Assembly (NCBI GenBank): GCA_900468065.1
Contig: UBTA01000042.1
Coordinates: 1-42,755 of the forward strand
Length of the DNA stretch: 42,755 nucleotides
Origin: Hyphomicrobiales bacterium
GTDB taxonomy: Bacteria > Pseudomonadota > Alphaproteobacteria > Rhizobiales > Rhizobiaceae
Direction: 5' to 3'
Shown here: in pieces, positions 42,643 through 42,755 of the stretch
How positions within the stretch are numbered: position 1 is the first letter of the stretch
Layout: each line of letters starts with the position of its first letter
Program-made: the position numbers and the translations under genes
The notes under the pieces: model-generated
What the model saw: the letters and a program-made list of their open reading frames with translations, nothing else
Database searches by the model: none
Told to the model about the DNA's origin: nothing

Positions 42643-42755
42643 CATCCCTTATATCCAGCGCGAAATGGAAACTTGGCATGCACATCGGGGTTTCTGCCCC
42701 GTACGCAAAAGAGACGCCGTTTCCAAAAAATTCATCCCCGTTTATCCCCGCCCTG

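Noticed and set aside
1..42755. CRISPR array, prophage, insertion sequence or RNA genes
   Set aside because: No regularly spaced repeats, integrase, transposase, terminal repeats with target duplications, or tRNA-like cloverleaf were seen on either strand.

Overview
The window is a stretch of chromosome from an alphaproteobacterium, most likely a member of the Rhizobiaceae (Rhizobium/Agrobacterium/Sinorhizobium group). The evidence is the Fur-family regulator Irr beside fabA-fabB-fabI, the rbfA/truB/rpsO/pnp cluster, a membrane-bound ferritin gene (mbfA) under an iron control element, an EcfG-type stress promoter, a CtrA box and uniformly high GC. About 46 protein-coding genes are dense and mostly housekeeping. 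I see no tRNA, rRNA, CRISPR array, prophage or insertion sequence. All readings come from inspection; no database was searched.

Layout. 1-1760: end of an unidentified gene, an ElyC/YdcF-like envelope protein, and a TRIC/YicG-type membrane protein. 1793-5129: irr divergent from the fatty-acid operon fabA-fabB-fabI. 5232-8036: htpG, a hicAB toxin-antitoxin pair and a tiny tail-anchored protein. 8132-16315 (all minus strand): rbfA, an unknown gene, truB, an HWE histidine kinase, an SH3 protein, rpsO, pnp and an RsmC-like methyltransferase. The kinase and SH3 genes sit inside the normally tight truB-rpsO-pnp block. 16504-18716: glutamine amidotransferase, pentapeptide-repeat and GFA-family genes.

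18713-22467 (minus strand): ccdA with a frameshifted ccdB, lepA and an MFS transporter. 22687-26468 (plus strand): an XRE-cupin regulator with a GNAT enzyme, a Cys-rich secreted protein, an OmpA-type lipoprotein and a LuxR-type regulator. 26465-29371: a complete EF-P system, epmB-epmA divergent from efp. 29446-34437: a general-stress pair behind an EcfG promoter, an EamA exporter, a cyclopropane fatty acid synthase, a YiiX-like hydrolase and mbfA with a perfect Irr box. 34560-36933: an AT-richer secreted orphan, a transglutaminase-like protease with a CtrA box, and an alpha/beta hydrolase. 37150-42611: infC (ATT start), rpmI, rplT, pheS, an ASCH-domain gene and pheT.

How the parts connect. 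Iron control appears twice: irr at the left and its probable target mbfA at the right. Membrane lipid chemistry appears twice: fabABI for unsaturated fatty acids and cfa for their cyclopropanation. Translation dominates: rbfA, truB, rpsO, lepA, efp with its modifiers, infC, rpmI, rplT and pheST. The most notable irregularities are the ccdB frameshift, perfect inverted repeats touching the starts of hicA, ccdA and the XRE gene, the ATT start of infC, the kinase/SH3 insertion and the ASCH gene inside pheST.
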